DNA from: Alphaproteobacteria bacterium
GTDB lineage: Bacteria > Pseudomonadota > Alphaproteobacteria > ATCC43930 > CGMCC-115725
DNA: 7,714 bases
Assembly (NCBI GenBank): GCA_005884825.1
Contig: VAZT01000586.1
Coordinates: forward strand, 1-7,714
Direction: 5' to 3'
The position numbers and the translations under genes were made by a program. The notes under the pieces were generated by a model that saw nothing but the letters and a program-made list of their open reading frames with translations, was not told the origin of the DNA and made no database searches. Of the stretch, positions 1 through 6,541 are shown in pieces. The stretch's first letter is position 1, and every line of letters starts with the position of its first letter.

Positions 1-1389
1 TCTGGTGGCCGCGATCAGCTGCAGCATTTCAGCGGTATGCTGATTTGCGAGCATCGCGTTCGAGTCGCTGTCCCAAGTAACCTGGCCCCATTCTTTCGCC
101 TGGGAAAGCAGCTCCTGCTTGGTATCGGCGCCGACCTCGACCGGTCCGATCAAATCCAGGCAGCCGTCAACGAGCTGTTCGGGGCTCAGCGAGCCACGCT
201 GCTTTAGGCGGTTGATGATCGCTTGGACGCCCGGTAGCGACGTATCGCCGACTTTCTCCGCGACGAAGTTGACGCGGGCCATCAAGGAGCCGCTGTTGAT
301 CCACTCTTTCCCGGTGTGCCAACCTTCGACGGAGGGCGGGTTGAGCAGATCCTGGCCCATATAGGTGGGCTGCATCGAGAGGTCGCCGATGCCCGGTTTC
401 GGGAGCTCATGACCGCCGACGAGCCGCAACGTGCTGACCACGACCTCGGCTGGCGACTTCATATGCTTGAAGCGCGCATTCTTGAAGAAGTCCGAATTGA
501 AGAGCGTGCGCAGCACAGGCTTCATATCGAACTTCGCGTCACGGAAAGCTCCGACCAAAGTATCGATCGCCTTCTGATCTTGCGGAGCCTCGATCGGCCA
601 CGCGGGCACCTGGGGCTCGTCGGCGACAAAGAAGTTGTACAGGTGCCGGCAAATGAATCTGCCGCAAGCCGGTTGCTGCACGACGATGTCGATTATGTCT
701 TCGCCGTTGAAGCGGCCCTTGTGCCCGAGGAACACCTTCTCGCCGTCATCGTGATCTTCCGGGCGATACTCGAACTTCCAGGGGAACCGGCCATAGGGCG
801 CGCGTGGGATCTTGGTCTCGAAGGTCCAGCCGGTGAAGGCCCGCGAGCATTCGCGGACATCCGTCTCGGTGTAGTTGCCGGCGCCGAGGCTGAACAGTTC
901 GAGCAGTTCGCGGCCCCAATTCTCGTTCACCGCGGTGCCGTGATTCTGCTGGTTATCGAGCCAGAAGATCATCGTTGGGTTTTTTGCCACCTTGAGCAAC
1001 AGATCGCGGTAGTTACCCATGCCGTTCTCGCGGAACAGCTGAATCTGTTCAAGGAGCTGGTCGTAATTGTCGACCTTCGAATTCCCAGTCGCGAACACAT
1101 GATGCCAGAAGAGCGCCATCTTTTCTTCCAGCGGCCGCTTGGTATTTACTAGATAGTACATCCAATTGACGTTACCCATCGGTGGCTGGCCGCCCGGCAG
1201 CAACGACGCCGGCTGATAGCGGAGCAGCTCATAGGCATCCACTTCAGGCTGGGTTTCGGGATGCAGCAATTCCTCGACCGTAGCCTCGTACCCCTTTGCC
1301 ACCCGCGCTTCGAGTTCGTCGCGGCCCGCTCCGAACCCCGCGCGTCGCATCAGGTGCGCCATCAAAGCGATGTCATCCTGGTGTGCCAT
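1..1389 (-). CDS. DUF1800 family protein, 3' end beyond the window
   Basis: An open frame of 463 codons runs from an ATG at 1389 to the left edge without a stop. Motifs typical of DUF1800 proteins appear in order: HLMRRAGFG (residues 12-20), LFWHHVF (93-99), NENWGRELLELFSLG (155-169), AFTGW (184-188), and PPSVEGWHTGKEW (351-363). The last visible residues, MLQLIAATR, resemble the usual C-terminus of the family, so probably only a few codons are missing. The start is well supported by AAGGAGGAG 8 nt upstream. No signal peptide or membrane segment is visible. The biochemical role of the family is not established. Such genes are often paired with a DUF1501 (Tat-exported) gene, and that partner would lie off the left edge here; this is an inference. 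A 372-bp spacer separates it from the gene upstream, so it is probably a separate transcription unit. Confidence 0.93.
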   Translation of the reverse strand, partial: MAHQDDIALMAHLMRRAGFGAGRDELEARVAKGYEATVEELLHPETQPEVDAYELLRYQPASLLPGGQPPMGNVNWMYYLVNTKRPLEEKMALFWHHVFATGNSKVDNYDQLLEQIQLFRENGMGNYRDLLLKVAKNPTMIFWLDNQQNHGTAVNENWGRELLELFSLGAGNYTETDVRECSRAFTGWTFETKIPRAPYGRFPWKFEYRPEDHDDGEKVFLGHKGRFNGEDIIDIVVQQPACGRFICRHLYNFFVADEPQVPAWPIEAPQDQKAIDTLVGAFRDAKFDMKPVLRTLFNSDFFKNARFKHMKSPAEVVVSTLRLVGGHELPKPGIGDLSMQPTYMGQDLLNPPSVEGWHTGKEWINSGSLMARVNFVAEKVGDTSLPGVQAIINRLKQRGSLSPEQLVDGCLDLIGPVEVGADTKQELLSQAKEWGQVTWDSDSNAMLANQHTAEMLQLIAATR

Positions 1390-1397
1390 CTTTAGGT

Positions 1398-1406
1398 CTC
1401 CTCCTT
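1398..1406 (-). promoter_or_regulatory. Strong Shine-Dalgarno site for the DUF1800 gene
   Basis: On the minus strand the sequence AAGGAGGAG lies 8 nt before the ATG at 1389. It is a near-perfect anti-16S match, it decides the start of the DUF1800 protein, and it suggests efficient translation. It is the best ribosome binding site in the window. Confidence 0.85.
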
Positions 1407-1598
1407 GTGTTGGTGGATCACTCTCGAATCAGTGGCATCGTTCGGCTGGGCAGGATGCAGGGCCCGATGGGTTGTCCGTCTCGGCGAGGAGCCACAGCGG
1501 ACCTCTGCTGGTTGATCGAGTTGCGAATACGCCATCCGTCCCTCGATGTCCTTGGAACGGGCCGTCGCTGGAGTGCGGCCGAGCCGATGCGATGCCTA

Positions 1599-1629
1599 AT
1601 AATCTGACGGCACTCGCAGGCAGAGTCAA
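1599..1629 (-). promoter_or_regulatory. Weak candidate sigma70-type promoter upstream of the DUF1800 gene
   Basis: On the minus strand TTGACT (1629-1624) is a good -35 match. A possible -10 follows as GATTAT (1604-1599) after a 19-nt spacer, or CAGATT (1606-1601) after 17 nt. Neither combination is ideal, and the site lies about 200 nt before the DUF1800 start. It is the most AT-rich part of the spacer, which is the main reason for listing it. Confidence 0.2.
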
Positions 1630-1761
1630 CTCCTTAGAAGCATCCCAAACTAGACAGATAACTCGGCCCCCGGAAAACCCGCGCGTGGGCCGGTTCGACC
1701 GCACATATTGGGCCCACAGCTGTCCCTCCATGGACGCGGCGAAAGGGTCGGTTTCGAGGTT

Positions 1762-2343
1762 TCAGTCGCCGGTCTGCAAGCGCTCGACCAGCTCGCGCAC
1801 CGAAGGCACGTAGCCGTTTGCGTAGAACGGGTCCGAGGCGAAGCGATAGGCATTATGTCCGGCGAACATCAGCTGACACTCGACATCATCGGAGTGCCTG
1901 ATCGCCTGCAGCGTCTTTTGAATGCAGTAGCTGCGCGGATCGGCTTTCCTCCCCGTCGAGCGCACCTCGTTTTGCGCCCAGTTGGAGAACTGGCAAGCGC
2001 TGAGGCAACCCATGCAGCCGATCTGGTCGGCTCGGATCTCGAGGGCCTTTTGCGGGGTCACAAAGATCAGCGTCGCATCCGGCGTGCGTAACGCTTCGGT
2101 GAACCCCTCGACGACCCATCCCTCGGCCGACACTTTGTCTTGCGCCGTCAAATAGACGGTGCGGCCTCGCGGACCAACCCTGAACTCCGCAACGTGCTCA
2201 CCCACCGGTTCTATCGTGTAGGCCACCTGGTGTTCCGAGCGCTGTTGCAGTTCGTTCAGAAACCGGTTGCGCACGGCCGAGGAATAAAAGCCGGTCGGAC
2301 TGAAGTGATTGAGTGAGATATCGCCCTCGCCCAAGGTCAGCAA
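1762..2343 (-). CDS. Nitronate monooxygenase-family protein, C-terminal fragment of a broken gene
   Basis: This is the C-terminal part of the same protein whose N-terminus is encoded at 2345-3067. The frame is open from before 2343 and reads W-K-R-K-L-L-T-L across 2355-2332, which is normal internal family sequence, so the TTG at 2343 is only the first formal start and not a real one. Conserved stretches are FSPTGFYSSAV (residues 14-24), EPVGEH (45-50), EGFTEALRTPD (79-89), GRKADPRSYCIQKTLQAI (131-148) and MFAGHNAYRFASDPFYANG (159-177). Four cysteines at 110, 113, 117 and 140 form a CxxCxxxC-x22-C pattern that could bind a metal or Fe-S cluster; this is inference. The end LVERLQTGD and the TGA at 1764-1762 look natural. 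Without its N-terminal flavin-binding half this piece is unlikely to be active. Confidence 0.85.
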   Translation of the reverse strand: MLTLGEGDISLNHFSPTGFYSSAVRNRFLNELQQRSEHQVAYTIEPVGEHVAEFRVGPRGRTVYLTAQDKVSAEGWVVEGFTEALRTPDATLIFVTPQKALEIRADQIGCMGCLSACQFSNWAQNEVRSTGRKADPRSYCIQKTLQAIRHSDDVECQLMFAGHNAYRFASDPFYANGYVPSVRELVERLQTGD

Positions 2344-2344
2344 C

Positions 2345-3067
2345 TTACGCTTCCATGCCGCGCAGGTACCACACTCCGCCCGCCATAAAGATCGGCGTCT
2401 CGGCGAGCCCGAAATCGACCATCAGGCTGCGCAGCTCGGAAACGCGCGGGTAAGGAGGCTCGGGCCGCTGAGGGTCCTCACTGTTGGTGATCCCGTTATG
2501 GCCGCCGGCGAGCCAAGGGTCTTCATAAACGACCCCGCCGAGCCAGTCGCGGAATCTGTGGTAGGCCCTTTTCCACAACGCCCGGAAAGCTCGGCCCGAG
2601 GACACGATCGGGTAATAATGTACCCCATAGCGCGCACAAATTTCGGCAATCCGGTAGGGCATGCCGGCACCGCATGTGACGCCGTGAATGAGACCTTTGG
2701 CCCCTTCCAGCACGCCGTTGAGCACGCGTTCGGCAGCCGCCATTTCCCACAATACGTTCATGTGGATGCGGCCCTCGCCGTTGGAGCGCTCATGGGCCAC
2801 CCGCGCCTGTTGAATACCGCCGGCGACCGCGTAGGCGACGAGCTCCTCGTGCCGCTCCACCCGCGTCCGCCCGCGATAGATCTGCGCGATCGGCTCTCCG
2901 GTTTCGGTATAGCTGTCGGCGTTGACGCCCGAGAATGTCCCGACACCGCCGGCGGCGGCCCATGCGCCCGAGCTTTCGCCATTTGACACCGAGATGCCCT
3001 TGCCGCCCTCGACCAGGGGCAGGACCTCGCATCCGGAAATCACCAATGGATTGAGCGGCTTCACCAC
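2345..3067 (-). CDS. Nitronate monooxygenase-family flavoprotein, N-terminal fragment of a broken gene
   Basis: These 240 codons resemble the N-terminal part of a nitronate monooxygenase (2-nitropropane dioxygenase-like) TIM-barrel flavoprotein; intact relatives oxidise alkyl nitronates using FMN. Visible family stretches are LPLVEGGKGISVSNGESSGAW (about 16-36), GTFSGVNADSY (43-53), IHMNVLWEMA (101-110), HGVTCGAGMPYR (128-139), YYPIVSS (151-157), GGVVYEDPWLAGGHNG (177-192) and PIFMAGGVWYLR (225-236). After WYLR the frame reads GMEA and stops at TAA, where intact relatives, as I remember them, continue with roughly 30 further conserved residues before the AWKRKLL found in the next frame. The GTG at 3067 is chosen because TAGGGA lies just upstream and family N-termini begin close to this point; a second GTG follows at once. 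The start is 8 nt after the phosphodiesterase stop, indicating coupled translation. The exact substrate is unknown. Confidence 0.85.
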   Translation of the reverse strand: MVKPLNPLVISGCEVLPLVEGGKGISVSNGESSGAWAAAGGVGTFSGVNADSYTETGEPIAQIYRGRTRVERHEELVAYAVAGGIQQARVAHERSNGEGRIHMNVLWEMAAAERVLNGVLEGAKGLIHGVTCGAGMPYRIAEICARYGVHYYPIVSSGRAFRALWKRAYHRFRDWLGGVVYEDPWLAGGHNGITNSEDPQRPEPPYPRVSELRSLMVDFGLAETPIFMAGGVWYLRGMEA

Positions 3068-3075
3068 ACTGATCC

Positions 3076-3912
3076 CTACCGCGGAGTAGCGGCCGAAACC
3101 GAATCGGCCACGATTTCTCGATGAAAGCCGCCACATGCGGCGGCGTCGTGAAGGCGATCCGGGACATCGGAAAACACGGATTTCACCCCGAAATCGAACA
3201 ATATCTTCGCCCGTTCCGGATCGTTCACGGTATAGGCCAGCAACGAATAGCCTGCGCGGCGGATCTCGGATAGCACGGCCGAGCGAAGCCGCTGCTGGTC
3301 CGCATGGACCGTCAGGCAGCCCAATCCCGCGGCAAGTTTGCGCCAATCCTTTGGAACGCGGCGGAACAGAATGCCGCGTGCGATGTGCGGCGCCCGATCC
3401 CGCGCGGCGGCGAGGGCGGCGCGCTGAAAGCTCGATATCAGCAGGTGTGCCGGATCGGCGGGCCAAGTCCGAGCGAGCAACTCAGCCACCACCGCTCCCG
3501 TTACGGCTTCTTTTCCGCGTGCGGCTTTGAGTTCGACATTCGCGCCGAGACCGAGTTCGGCGAGGAGCATCAAAGCCTCTTCCAAGGTTGGCACACGCTC
3601 CCCGGCGAAGGATGAGTGAAACCATTGTCCCGCGTCGTGGCGTCGGACCGCGGCGAGCGACATGGCGCTCACCCTGCCGCGTCCATCGGTCGTGCGCTCC
3701 AGCCGGTTGTCGTGAAGCAGAACCGGCTGGTTGTCGGCGGTGAGCCGGACATCGAACTCGACCCAACTGCAACCGAGCGCCTTTGCCCTGCGCAATCCGG
3801 CGAGAGTATTCTCCGGCGCATATGCGGCGGCGCCGCGATGGCCGATGACCGGCGGCAGGACAGTTTCGATCGTCCCGCTCTCCGGAGAAATCCTGGATGA
3901 GGCGGCCAGCAA
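3076..3912 (-). CDS. ugpQ: Glycerophosphodiester phosphodiesterase (GDPD family)
   Basis: The enzyme hydrolyses glycerophosphodiesters to glycerol-3-phosphate and the alcohol. With the TTG start the protein has 278 residues, usual for the bacterial family. Signature residues are present in order: GHRG with catalytic His25-Arg26, PENT (33-36), VEFDVRLTAD with metal ligands Glu52 and Asp54, LLHDN with His67, NVELK with Glu127, ISSF (159-162), AYTVNDPE (226-233) and the terminal VFSDVP (246-251). There is no signal peptide, so it is probably cytosolic, like UgpQ; the symbol rests on fold and location only. The start is doubtful: TTG 3912 has no Shine-Dalgarno, and homology begins only near residue 20. 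An ATG at 3928 is in another frame. The gene begins 65 nt after the pnp stop and its TAG lies 8 nt before the next gene, so it is probably in the same operon. Confidence 0.88.
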   Translation of the reverse strand: MLAASSRISPESGTIETVLPPVIGHRGAAAYAPENTLAGLRRAKALGCSWVEFDVRLTADNQPVLLHDNRLERTTDGRGRVSAMSLAAVRRHDAGQWFHSSFAGERVPTLEEALMLLAELGLGANVELKAARGKEAVTGAVVAELLARTWPADPAHLLISSFQRAALAAARDRAPHIARGILFRRVPKDWRKLAAGLGCLTVHADQQRLRSAVLSEIRRAGYSLLAYTVNDPERAKILFDFGVKSVFSDVPDRLHDAAACGGFHREIVADSVSAATPR

Positions 3913-3935
3913 GTGCCGCGTCGCGCATACGGCAT

Positions 3936-3952
3936 CCGCGGGAAGTTCGCGG
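3936..3952 (-). other. Small GC-rich hairpin between pnp and the phosphodiesterase gene
   Basis: The arms CCGCG and CGCGG (5 bp) enclose a 7-nt loop in the 65-nt gap after the pnp stop codon. There is no T-run on the minus strand after it, so it is not a standard intrinsic terminator. It could protect the 3' end of the pnp message or be chance in GC-rich DNA. Confidence 0.25.
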
Positions 3953-3977
3953 CCGTCCCGCCCGGCACCCGATGTCG

Positions 3978-5216
3978 TCAGGTTGCAGCCTTCACCTGCG
4001 GTTCCTGGCGCTCCGGCCGACGCGAGCCGAGGTCCTCGCCGGTCTCCTGGTCGACTTGGCGCATGCTCAGCTTGACCTTTCCGCGATCGTCGAAGCCCAG
4101 CACCTTGACTTTGACATTGTCGCCGAGCTTGACGACGTCGGCAACCTTGCCGACCCGCTGCGGGGCCAGCTCGCTGATGTGAACGAGCCCGTCACGCGAT
4201 CCGAGAAAATTTACGAAGGCGCCGAAATCGACGACTTTCACGACCTTGCCATTGTAGATGACGCCGAGTTCGGGTTCGGCCACGATGCCGCGAATCCAAT
4301 CGATCGCAGCCTGCGCCGCATCGCCGTCTACCGCGGCGACTTTGATGGTACCGTCGTCGTCGATGTCGATCTTGGCCCCGGTCGTCTCGGTAATCTCGCG
4401 GATTACCTTGCCGCCGGAACCGATGACCTCGCGGATTTTTTCCTTCGGAATGCTGAAGCTCGTGATCCGCGGCGCATTGTTGCTGACCGTGTCGCGGGCG
4501 CCAGTCAAAGCCTTTGCCATTTCTCCCAGGATGTGATTGCGGCCGTCCCGCGCCTGATCCAGGGCAATCCGCATGATCTCCTCGGTGATCGAGGTGATCT
4601 TGATGTCCATCTGCAGCGCGGTGACGCCCTGCTCGGTGCCGGCGACTTTGAAATCCATGTCGCCGAGATGATCCTCATCGCCGAGGATGTCCGAGAGTAC
4701 GGCAAATCCTTCCGGCTCCTTGATCAGCCCGATCGCGATCCCCGCGACCGACCGCGGCAGCGGCACCCCGGCATCCATCAACGCAAGCGAGGCGCCGCAC
4801 ACCGAGGCCATCGAGGATGAACCGTTCGATTCCGTGATCTCCGAAACGACGCGGATCGTGTACGGAAAACTCTCTTTGGTGGGGAGCAACGGATGGATGG
4901 CTCGCCAAGCCAGTTTGCCGTGCCCGATGTCCCGTCGCCCGGGCGAGCCCATGCGACCGGCTTCGCCCGTCGCATAGGGCGGGAAATTGTAGTGGAGCAT
5001 GAAGTTTTCGCGATACTCGCCCTCGAGCGCGTCGATGACCTGCTCGTCCTGACCCGTTCCTAATGTCGCGACGACCAGCGCCTGCGTCTCGCCGCGGGTG
5101 AACAGCGCCGAGCCATGGGCGCGAGGCAGAATGCCGACGTCGCAGGATATCGGCCGAACAGTGCGCGTGTCTCGGCCATCGATCCGGTGGCCGTCGCGCA
5201 AAATGGCGCCACGCAC
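3978..5216 (-). CDS. pnp: Polynucleotide phosphorylase (PNPase), C-terminal fragment of a broken gene
   Basis: PNPase is the 3'-5' phosphorolytic exoribonuclease of RNA turnover. From the formal GTG at 5216 this piece holds the second RNase PH domain, which carries the active site: [13 protein letters not shown] (11-23), [13 protein letters not shown] (34-46), [13 protein letters not shown] (90-102) and [19 protein letters not shown] (175-193). Asp182, Asp188 and Lys190 match the known catalytic Asp/Asp/Lys. A KH domain follows with its GSGGK loop (266-270), then an S1 domain (about 316-388) and a natural end at TGA. The frame stays open upstream of 5216 to about 5386 and encodes the helical inter-domain linker ([13 protein letters not shown] and onward), so the GTG is not a true start. 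AAGGAG lies only 3 nt before that GTG, which is too close for good initiation. The N-terminal half is at 5386-6057 in another frame. Confidence 0.92.
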   Translation of the reverse strand: MRGAILRDGHRIDGRDTRTVRPISCDVGILPRAHGSALFTRGETQALVVATLGTGQDEQVIDALEGEYRENFMLHYNFPPYATGEAGRMGSPGRRDIGHGKLAWRAIHPLLPTKESFPYTIRVVSEITESNGSSSMASVCGASLALMDAGVPLPRSVAGIAIGLIKEPEGFAVLSDILGDEDHLGDMDFKVAGTEQGVTALQMDIKITSITEEIMRIALDQARDGRNHILGEMAKALTGARDTVSNNAPRITSFSIPKEKIREVIGSGGKVIREITETTGAKIDIDDDGTIKVAAVDGDAAQAAIDWIRGIVAEPELGVIYNGKVVKVVDFGAFVNFLGSRDGLVHISELAPQRVGKVADVVKLGDNVKVKVLGFDDRGKVKLSMRQVDQETGEDLGSRRPERQEPQVKAAT

Positions 5217-5385
5217 AATCTCCTTTTCGATGTCCTTGAAGAGCTTGAGCGCGACCGCGTACTGCGCTTCGTCGGGAAATAGCTCGGTCAGTTTGGCCTT
5301 AGCCTCATCGAGCCTGTTGCTGCGGTCCTGCTTGCCTAGCGTGGCGTAGGCGGCCTCGATCAGCGGGCCGACCGCGTGCGCAGGT

Positions 5386-6057
5386 CTAGGCGAGGTCGAT
5401 GATCGCCTGGATCACCGGTTGAAACTCACTATGGCCAAAGGTCACAGCACCAAGCATTACGTGCTCGGGTAGTTCCTTGGCTTCGGATTCGACCATCAGG
5501 ACGCCCTCGCCGGTACCGGCGACGACGAGATCGAGATCGGAGCGCGGCAGCTGGCTCACTGTCGGGTTCAAGACATAGTTGCCTTCGACGTAACCCACCC
5601 GCGCGCCGGCGATTGGCCCCAGAAACGGGATCCCCGAAATCGTCAAGGCGGCGGAGGCGCCGATCATTGCGACGATGTCGGGGTCGTTTTCCAAATCATG
5701 GCTCAAAACCGTGCACACTACCTGGGTTTCGTTGACGAACCCCGAGGCAAAGAGCGGCCGCAGCGGCCGATCGATCAGCCGCGAAACGAGCGTCTCCTTC
5801 TCGGAAGGCCGGCCCTCGCGCTTAAAGAAGCCCCCCGGGATCTTCCCGGCGGCGAACGTCTTCTCTTGGTAGTTCACGGTCAGCGGAAAGAAGTCCTGAC
5901 CGGGTTTTGCGCTCTTGACCGCGACCGCGGTGCACAGAACAGTGGTCTCCCCGTAGGTGGCGAGCACGGCGCCGTCGGCCTGACGAGCGATTTGACCCGT
6001 CTCCAGCACGAGGCGGCGACCGCCCCAATTCAGCTCCTTACGATAAACATGGAACAT
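5386..6057 (-). CDS. pnp: Polynucleotide phosphorylase (PNPase), N-terminal fragment of a broken gene
   Basis: These 223 codons form the first RNase PH-like domain of PNPase. The start [14 protein letters not shown] is typical of alphaproteobacterial PNPase, and the ATG at 6057 has AAGGA 9 nt upstream. Conserved stretches are [14 protein letters not shown] (19-32), [11 protein letters not shown] (35-45), [11 protein letters not shown] (56-66), [20 protein letters not shown] (75-94), IDRPLRPLF (95-103) and [20 protein letters not shown] (119-138). The domain ends with IQAIIDLA and then a TAG at 5388-5386, where relatives continue with Glu and a linker. The linker reappears in the +1 frame but about 20 residues shorter than I would expect. 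Gene context (rpsO upstream) is the usual one for pnp, whose expression in well-studied bacteria is autoregulated through its leader. If the break is real, the cell has no full-length PNPase from this locus. Confidence 0.92.
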   Translation of the reverse strand: MFHVYRKELNWGGRRLVLETGQIARQADGAVLATYGETTVLCTAVAVKSAKPGQDFFPLTVNYQEKTFAAGKIPGGFFKREGRPSEKETLVSRLIDRPLRPLFASGFVNETQVVCTVLSHDLENDPDIVAMIGASAALTISGIPFLGPIAGARVGYVEGNYVLNPTVSQLPRSDLDLVVAGTGEGVLMVESEAKELPEHVMLGAVTFGHSEFQPVIQAIIDLA

Positions 6058-6066
6058 TCGGGATCA

Positions 6067-6071
6067 TCCTT
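6067..6071 (-). promoter_or_regulatory. Shine-Dalgarno site of pnp
   Basis: AAGGA lies 9 nt before the ATG at 6057 on the minus strand. It fixes the pnp start in agreement with the conserved MFHVYRKE N-terminus. Another ATG 7 nt downstream is out of frame. Confidence 0.7.
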
Positions 6072-6087
6072 TTCGGAAAATTTGGGC

Positions 6088-6124
6088 GACGGCATGGTTC
6101 GGCGCCCCGAGCGCCCGGACCGTC
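6088..6124 (-). promoter_or_regulatory. Stem-loop in the pnp leader
   Basis: An imperfect inverted repeat lies about 30 nt before the pnp start. Outer arms GACGG (6088-6092) and CCGTC (6120-6124) enclose an inner perfect 5-bp stem GGCGC/GCGCC (6101-6105 and 6111-6115) with a 5-nt loop. Part of the middle (GGTTC against GGACC) can also pair on one strand with one wobble. In E. coli a long hairpin in the pnp leader is cut by RNase III and mediates PNPase autoregulation. This structure is at the matching place, but equivalence is only inferred. Confidence 0.45.
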
Positions 6125-6195
6125 AGCCGGAAGACCAGCGCCGCCACAGTGATGCGGAGCTGTCGATAAACACAAACGGGGTAATTCTTTCGCGC

Positions 6196-6211
6196 GCCGC
6201 AGCGATGCGGC
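6196..6211 (-). other. Hairpin downstream of rpsO (possible processing site or attenuator)
   Basis: A perfect 6-bp stem GCCGCA/TGCGGC closes a 4-nt loop, 45 nt after the rpsO stop. On the minus-strand RNA it is followed by GCGCGAAAGAATT and has no clear U-run, so full termination is unlikely. It may protect the rpsO 3' end after cleavage or attenuate reading into pnp. The rpsO-pnp spacer of other bacteria carries comparable structures. Confidence 0.4.
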
Positions 6212-6255
6212 AGGCATGTCGTGCACCGGCGTGATCTCGGTATCCCTTCGTCGGC

Positions 6256-6525
6256 TCAGCGGCGCAGCCCGAGGCGCCCGATCACGGTCTCGTAACGTCC
6301 CACGCTCGATCGCTTGAGATAATCCAACAACCGACGCCGCTGGCCGACCATGACGAGCAGGCCACGCCGTGAGTGGAAGTCCTTCTTGTGGGTGGACAGG
6401 TGGCCGGTGAGATTGCGAATCCGCTCGCTCAGGATGGCCACCTGGACCTCGGGCGACCCCGTGTCGCCTTCCTTCGCCCCGTATTCGGTGATGAGCGCCT
6501 GTTTGCGCTCGGCAGTAATCGACAT
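6256..6525 (-). CDS. rpsO: 30S ribosomal protein S15
   Basis: The 89-residue product has the normal S15 length. It begins [16 protein letters not shown] and carries the family core [17 protein letters not shown] (20-36), [19 protein letters not shown] (39-57) and [17 protein letters not shown] (63-79). S15 binds the central domain of 16S rRNA early in small-subunit assembly and is a known translational autoregulator in several bacteria. The frame is open up to 6645, but the ATG at 6525 matches the conserved N-terminus and has AAGGGA 10 nt upstream. It starts 16 nt after the truB stop and precedes pnp, the standard order. The gene looks intact. Confidence 0.98.
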   Translation of the reverse strand: MSITAERKQALITEYGAKEGDTGSPEVQVAILSERIRNLTGHLSTHKKDFHSRRGLLVMVGQRRRLLDYLKRSSVGRYETVIGRLGLRR

Positions 6526-6541
6526 CAGTTCCGGTTCCCTT

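Larger units (their letters stand above)
1390..1761. other. 372-bp intergenic spacer, no recognisable gene
   Basis: The stretch lies between the stop of the nitronate monooxygenase C-terminal piece and the DUF1800 start. Short open frames cross it on both strands (for example 1429-1731 minus), but their translations are low-complexity Arg/Ser/Pro-rich and match nothing I recognise. No tRNA-like cloverleaf, direct repeat array or insertion-sequence end is visible. Two adjacent short palindromes, TGGGCCCA and ACAGCTGT, lie at about 1710-1723. No convincing hairpin plus T-run terminator was found. It presumably holds the DUF1800 promoter. Confidence 0.6.

Noticed and set aside
316..1152. Long plus-strand open frame (278 codons) opposite the DUF1800 gene
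   Set aside because: The minus strand in the same place encodes clear DUF1800 motifs with a strong ribosome site. The plus-strand product matches nothing recognisable and is a high-GC antisense shadow.
1680..1723. GC-rich inverted repeats near CCCGCGCGTGGG and TGGGCCCACAGCTGT as a terminator after the nitronate monooxygenase-like gene
   Set aside because: The stems are only 3-4 bp when read as RNA hairpins with sensible loops, and no proper T-run follows on the minus strand.
1429..1731. Open frame of 100 codons on the minus strand in the spacer upstream of the DUF1800 gene
   Set aside because: No recognisable domain and no good ribosome binding site; it is composition-driven.
3897..4820. 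Long plus-strand open frame (307 codons) opposite pnp
   Set aside because: The minus strand encodes the PNPase KH, S1 and second RNase PH domains. The plus translation has no family features.
5216..5225. AAGGAG before GTG 5216 as evidence for a deliberate separate start of a C-terminal PNPase
   Set aside because: The spacing of 3 nt is too short, and the frame is open and carries conserved linker sequence well upstream of the GTG. The purines are explained by the codons for I-E-K-E-I.
2360..5385. The same 8-mer GCGCAGGT occurs at both break regions (2360-2367 and 5378-5385), hinting at a shared recombination or excision signal
   Set aside because: At the first site the bases are ordinary codons of the conserved WYLR motif, and at the second they do not sit exactly at the inferred break. 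An 8-mer match in GC-rich DNA after looking for one is weak evidence.
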